A DNA stretch of 64,000 nt from JAKQEM01 sp964433325. Its GTDB lineage: Bacteria > Patescibacteriota > Gracilibacteria > Peribacterales > Peribacteraceae. A program made the translations under genes and the position numbers. This document shows, one piece after another, positions 58,901 to 64,000 of this stretch. The notes under the pieces are model-generated. The model saw nothing but the letters and a program-made list of their open reading frames with translations. It had not been told where the DNA came from and ran no database searches. The stretch's first letter is position 1; each line of letters begins with the position of its first letter. The stretch covers positions 165,434 through 229,433 of the forward strand of contig CAYSPY010000002.1 of the NCBI GenBank assembly GCA_964433325.1, written 5' to 3'.

Positions 58901-61900
58901 GCTCAATCGTCTGGGAAGGCGCTGCATCGGGTTCCAGCCTGTACGTTGCATCGTCCATCCAAGGTGCGGGCCTCACCGATTGTGATGCTGCTGCACAAGC
59001 ACTCAAGTGGGATGCAACGACTGGAAGATTCAGCTGTGGATCTGCGGGTGCTACATACACCGCAGGACAAGGCCTCAGCCTGAGCGTCGGTAATGCATTC
59101 AGCCTCAACACAACAATTACTGGCGCATTGGTCCGCTTTACAACCGTTTCGGGTTCCACTCTCTATGCCAAGAACTTGCTCGCTTCCAGCGGCACTCTTG
59201 TTACAGAAAGCGGCGCCTACTTTGATGGCACAACGATGGTGATTCAGGCTGGTAGTAACCGTGTGGGTATCGGAACTGCCTCACCAAAAACAGCACTCGA
59301 AGTAGTGGGAACCATCTCCGGTTCGCTCATTACCCAAAACGGAGCGGGTAGTAACTACATGATGGGTAGTCTGGGAATCGGGACGATGAGCCCTACAGGT
59401 AAACTCGATATCGCACAGTCGGCCGATGATGAGGCGCTGGTTATAGCGAATACAGCCAGCGCGCCTACCGGAAAAACAGTAAGCATCACCCGCTCAAACA
59501 ACGCTCCAAGCCCTGCAACAAGTAATGCAATGCTGTACTTGAACGATCACCGATCCAATTACCCTCTATACATTACAAATAATGCAGCTGCCGATATTCT
59601 TGCAGTTAGAGGTAATGGTAATATCGGCATGGGAACCGCAACACCAAAAGCCGTATTGCATGTCGTCGGCTCCGGTGCATTCACAAGCTCCATCTCCGGT
59701 GCAACCCTCAGCCTGAACGGCACAGGAGTCACCACTATCATGAACTACAAGGTGGGTATCGGAACAACATCCCCCGCAGCACCGCTTCATGTCTATGGCG
59801 CTTCGAGTGATCGCGGTGACTCGTTTGGTACTCTGCATATCGCTGATGAGAACTATGGCGCTGACAATGGAGGATCGATCTCATTCGGTATTGCTGCAGC
59901 TGCCGAAGCTGGATCTCGCATTCAATTCCTGCTGGCTAACCAGAGCTTTGGCGACCAGTTTGGTGGACTTGCATTCCAGACCCGTGGTTCTTATACGGGT
60001 AACATGGAAGAGCGCATGCGCATCTACTACAACGGAAATATCGGTATCGGAAACGTCGCCGCTCCAGGGTCTAAACTCGCCGTTTCTGGCGCTGTCGTCA
60101 TCGGCAATAATATTGGAGCAAATGCAGCAAAGGCTCAGCTGGATGTGAAGGGATCGCTGTCAGGTTCATCTCTTACGATCAGCAATCTCCGTAACTGTGA
60201 CACGATCGACACAGACTCCAACGGAAACCTAACATGTGGAACCGACAACGGTGGGGTTGGCAGCACAACAGAAATTGGAACAACTTCCTTCTCCGGTGCC
60301 GTCATCCGTTTGGCTGATGCGCGATACGTACGCTTGGCCGGCGGCACGATGACGGGCGTGCTTGCGATCAACATAACAGGAGGCACTCGTAATAGCGTTG
60401 CCCTCAATGTTATTAACACTGCTTCTGGTGCAGTCTTCCACGCCGAGAAATCCCTGACATCCAGCGGAACATTGGTATGGGAAGGTGCTGCATCTGGTGC
60501 ATCTCTGTACATTGGAGGTTCGATTCAGGGCGCAGGGCTCACGGACTGTGATCTCTCCACATCACAACTCAAGTGGGACATCACCACAGGCCGCTTCAGC
60601 TGTGGAACGATCAGCGGTGGCACATACACTGCAGGACAGGGCCTCAGCCTAAGCGCAGGTAGTGCATTCAGCTTGAATGCAACAATTACAGGCTCAATGG
60701 TCCGCTTTGCTACTGTTTCCGGTTCGCTCGTCTACGCTAAGAACACACTTGCCTCCTCCGGTACGCTCGTATGGGAAGGAGTAGGTTCGGGTTCTAGCTT
60801 GTTCATGGGTGGAGGCAACATCGCATGGTCGTCTTCGGGCGCTGCGGTCTATAACGTCCTCAATAAGAACGTCGACTTCGTCATTAAAGGACAGGCTGTT
60901 CCAGGCTTGTTCTTTGTGGATGCTTCGACAGGAAGAATTGGTCTTGGAACATCGACACCAGGTTCACGTTTGAGCGTCTCTGGATCTGCTGTTATCGGAC
61001 GCAACGTCGGTGGCTTGCAAGCAGAAACTGGCGTAAGTCTGCAACTGACAACAGATGACCTTATGATCCAGCGCGGTACACTGCGCACACGCTACGGTGT
61101 CGTGTTCTTGTCCGGCTCCATCATCAACGAGCTAAGCGGCCACAAGAACTTCGTAAACGTGCAGAACGGCGGACTTGGTGTAAATGGAATCCAGGTCATT
61201 GCTCAAAACGGCAACATCATCAACGGTGGAGGCATCCAAGCTGGTGAAACTAACCTGACCGCAGGAGGCACTCTTGGTACACCAATCATCTACGGAGCAG
61301 GTACAAACCCATACGGTGTCGCCGCAGGTGATATTACTGGTGACGGAAAGCCTGACATCGTTGTTGCAAACAGTGGAGCCGATACCATTTCTGTGTTCCG
61401 CAATACAGGAACTGGCTCCTTCGCTCGCGCAAGCTTAACTGCAGGCGATGGACCAACGATGGTAGCCCTTGCCGACGTCAACGGCGACGGAAAGCTGGAT
61501 ATCGCTGTCACAAACAAGCACTCCAATAGCGTGTCTATCTACCGTAACCTTGGTTCCGGCTCCTTCGCTACCAGGGAAAACTACGCAACAGGCACACGCC
61601 CAATCGGTGTTGCAGTCGCCGATATCAACGGAAACGGAAAGCCAGAGATGGTTGTCACAAACTCCGTCTCTGCAACAGTGTCTGTTTGGTACAACAGCGG
61701 AACAGGTGGATTCATCAACAAGGTTGATTACGCAGCTGGTACAACAGTTTCCTCTGTTGCCCTTGGTGACGTCACTGGTGACGGACGCCCAGATATGGCA
61801 GTCACCAACGCAGGACTCAACACGATGTCACTCTTCCGCAATAGCGGCACTGGCGGCTTCACTCCTCCACGCAGCTATGGCACGACTCAGGGTATTCCAA

Positions 61901-64000
61901 GTGCCATTGCCATCAGCGATGTTAACGGAGACGGCATGCGCGATATTGTCACTGCAGAAGGTGGCGACTCTGCCTCTGTGTTTATAAACACTGGCTCGGG
62001 CACATTCACCACAACTCGCCGCTACGGACTTGCAACTGCAGGTGGTACACCTACTGGTGTAACCGTTGGAGACCTGTCTGGTGATGGCAAACCCGAAGTG
62101 GTTGTCACCAACGGAGGTGGAGGAACTACTTTCCAGGTCTTCCGTAACAAGAGCAGCAACACTGGTTCCTATGCCTTCAACCCATACGTAAGTTATACCG
62201 GACTAAGCTCGCCGAAGGCTTCTGCTATCGCCGACTTTAACGGAGACGGACGCAATGACGTGGTTATTACAAACTACACAGCAAGCACGATGCTTGTGTA
62301 CTTCAATATGACCAAGACAATGTTCTACGCCGCAACAGGCTCCGGTAACGTCGGTATCGGTACATCCGCACCAAACGCGAACTTGGCAGTGTCCGGTTCC
62401 ATGATCATTGGTCTCAACATTGGTAACGTAAGTGTCGATAACGCTATCAGCTTGGAAGTTGTTGGAACCGCATCGGGTAACAAGCTGTTTGCCATGCAGG
62501 CTCTCGCCTCTTCCGGAACACTCGTTATTGAATCCAATGCCAAGGCAGGTTCTGGTGCTGCAGCATTTATCGGTCAGGAATACCAGAGTGGTGCATACAT
62601 CTGGGGTAGCGGTGCATCTGCATTGGCACTGGATTCCTATACATCCAACGCACAATTGGCTCCACAGATCAGCTTCGGATTCCGCGGCACATTCGATACA
62701 ACATTGTATCGTTCGGCTACTAGCAGATTGCAAACGAATGGATCCATGTATGTGCTGAGTACGCTTTCCGGTGCATCCGTCCACTCCGAGAAGGGCCTTA
62801 CCAGTAGTGGCGGACTTGTATGGGAAGGTGCTGCCGCATCGGGTACAACCTTGTCCCTTAACGGAACAGGTGTGACTACCATCATGAACTACAAGGTAGG
62901 AATCGGAACTCTGACACCTGCGAAGAAGCTGAGCGTTGTTGGACAGGTTCTCTCTGTTCGCAACGATACAACAGGTGAAGGCGCATTCCGCTACTACCAA
63001 GCTGGTGGTACATCAAACGATGCCGTACTCACGATGCAATGGGGCTCAACCTATCCGTTCCAGCTCTACCACCGCGAAGATCTCGACCACCAGTTGTTCT
63101 ATTTCCGCGATGCTCTCATCTTCAACGAAGGTGGTGCGAACGCAGCAGGGGGTGTCAACATCCTAACGCTGAGCGGTGCAAGGGTAGGTATCGGAACTCT
63201 GACACCAAGAGCTGCGCTTGATATCGTGGGCACAGCATCTGGTACAAAACTCTTTGCGAGTGCTTTGCTTGCATCGTCTGGCGCACTCATTGTGAAGTCC
63301 CTAGTTAAAGCTGGTTCCGGTGCCGCTACATTCGTCCCTGCAGAATTCCAGACAGGTGCGTACATCTGGGGTAGTGGTGCATCCGCATTGGCACTGGATG
63401 CCTACGCACAATCTGGTTCCAAAGCACCAAACATTCTCTTCGGTTACCGTGGAAACTTCGATGTCGGTATGTTCCGCTTCGGCAGCGCCAACTCTGGTGG
63501 ACTCGTTGTTCGCTCCAATGCTGCACGTGCTACAAACACCATCTTCCAATTGGAATCACAGTTCGGCTCTATCAATAACAAAGTCTTCCGCGTCACCGCC
63601 TCTGGTGGTGTGTACGCAGATAGCAAGTTCAACAGTAACGGAGCCGACTACGCCGAGTGGTTCATGAGCTCGTCCAACAAGCCAATGCTTACAGCTGGTG
63701 AAGTTGTCTGTATCGACATCACTAAGAAAAACACTGTACAGCGTTGTGCCAACGAAGCAGACAGCAACGTCATGGGTATCGTCTCTTCGAACCCTGGTTT
63801 CGTTGGAAACGTCATCACCGGTGCTGATGGCCTCATTCCTCCGGGATACCGCCTTATCGGTCTCATCGGTCAGGTTCCAGCGAAGGTAATCGTCGAAGAT
63901 GCAGAAGGAGCGATTCGCCCTGGTGATTCGCTTACCCCTGCATCCACACCTGGATACGCTCGTAAGGCTAAGGCAGGTGAATCCACCGTGGGTGTAGCTC
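55971..64000 (+). CDS. Giant tail-fibre-like secreted protein, part 2 (continues past the window)
   Basis: An open frame (first full codon 55972) with no stop to the last base, about 2,676 residues, and no start of its own. It has five GLTDCD...KWD.TTGRFSCGT modules, many VGIGT..P....V...SG repeats, RYVRL-GGTMTGAL blocks and ASSGTLVWEGA blocks. At 61315-62312 seven FG-GAP/VCBS blades appear. From 63640 GADYAEWF begins a region like the peptidase G2/intramolecular chaperone ends of tail spikes, with GDSLTPASTPGYA. It would be a secreted or surface fibre, perhaps for attachment to another cell (inference). The frame differs from part 1 only because the gap length is nominal. Confidence 0.8.
61315..62312 (+). 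repeat. Seven FG-GAP/VCBS repeats (predicted beta-propeller)
   Basis: Seven blades of about 45 residues, each with a calcium-binding type loop: DITGDGKPD, DVNGDGKLD, DINGNGKPE, DVTGDGRPD, DVNGDGMRD, DLSGDGKPE and DFNGDGRND. Seven blades fit one closed integrin-like propeller inside the fibre. Confidence 0.8.

Overview
The window reads as a bacterial chromosome segment of roughly even base composition with very tightly packed genes. Many neighbours overlap by 4 bp (ATGA) or converge with overlapping ends. UGA is used as a stop codon, so this is not a Gracilibacteria/Absconditabacteria code-4/25 genome. The gene style resembles Patescibacteria/CPR bacteria of the Peregrinibacteria/Peribacteria kind: large glycan-building cluster, SLH and DUF916-like surface proteins, LemA, minimal SufS/SufU, and a giant tail-fibre-like surface protein. 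That placement is an inference from gene content and would need marker genes. A striking feature is that about twenty genes have a clear -10 promoter box 6-11 nt before the start codon and no Shine-Dalgarno, which points to widespread leaderless transcripts.

Region 1 (1-45 kb) is an extended surface-polysaccharide / glycoconjugate region. It holds a nucleotide-sugar dehydrogenase tail, a Nudix hydrolase, a HAD-UbiA fusion (polyprenyl-phosphate phosphoribosyltransferase type) coupled to a GT-C membrane glycosyltransferase, several other GT-C proteins, four GT2 and six GT4 glycosyltransferases, two AsnB-type amidotransferases, a Wzx-like flippase, a methyltransferase, four SDR epimerases/dehydratases, a GMC oxidoreductase, WecB, an MFS transporter, and a modification cassette (Gfo/Idh oxidoreductase, FemAB-DegT fusion, hexapeptide acyltransferase, DegT aminotransferase). 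Together they could make nucleotide and polyprenyl-linked sugars, assemble a repeat unit, flip it and decorate it. A DUF4419 gene with its own palindromic operator, Shine-Dalgarno and terminator sits as a foreign-looking islet at 9.6-10.8 kb.

Region 2 (43.7-45.65 kb) holds sufS-sufU for Fe-S cluster assembly, a tRNA-Thr(GGU), and a tRNA-like structured copy just after it.

Region 3 (45.65-64 kb) is a cell-surface region: a discoidin plus beta-helix protein, two nearly identical small secreted proteins, an SLH protein, a DUF916-like protein, LemA, then a membrane-anchored protein with a transposase-type HTH translationally coupled to a giant (>3,400 aa) secreted protein. The giant gene is interrupted by a 100-N gap and runs off the end of the window.

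Small repeats run through the whole window and often lie inside genes: heptanucleotide arrays (eight loci), a 24-bp palindromic element in three coding sequences, a 60-bp double-hairpin element in two intergenic gaps, and a 170-bp nested-stem element at 36.3 kb.
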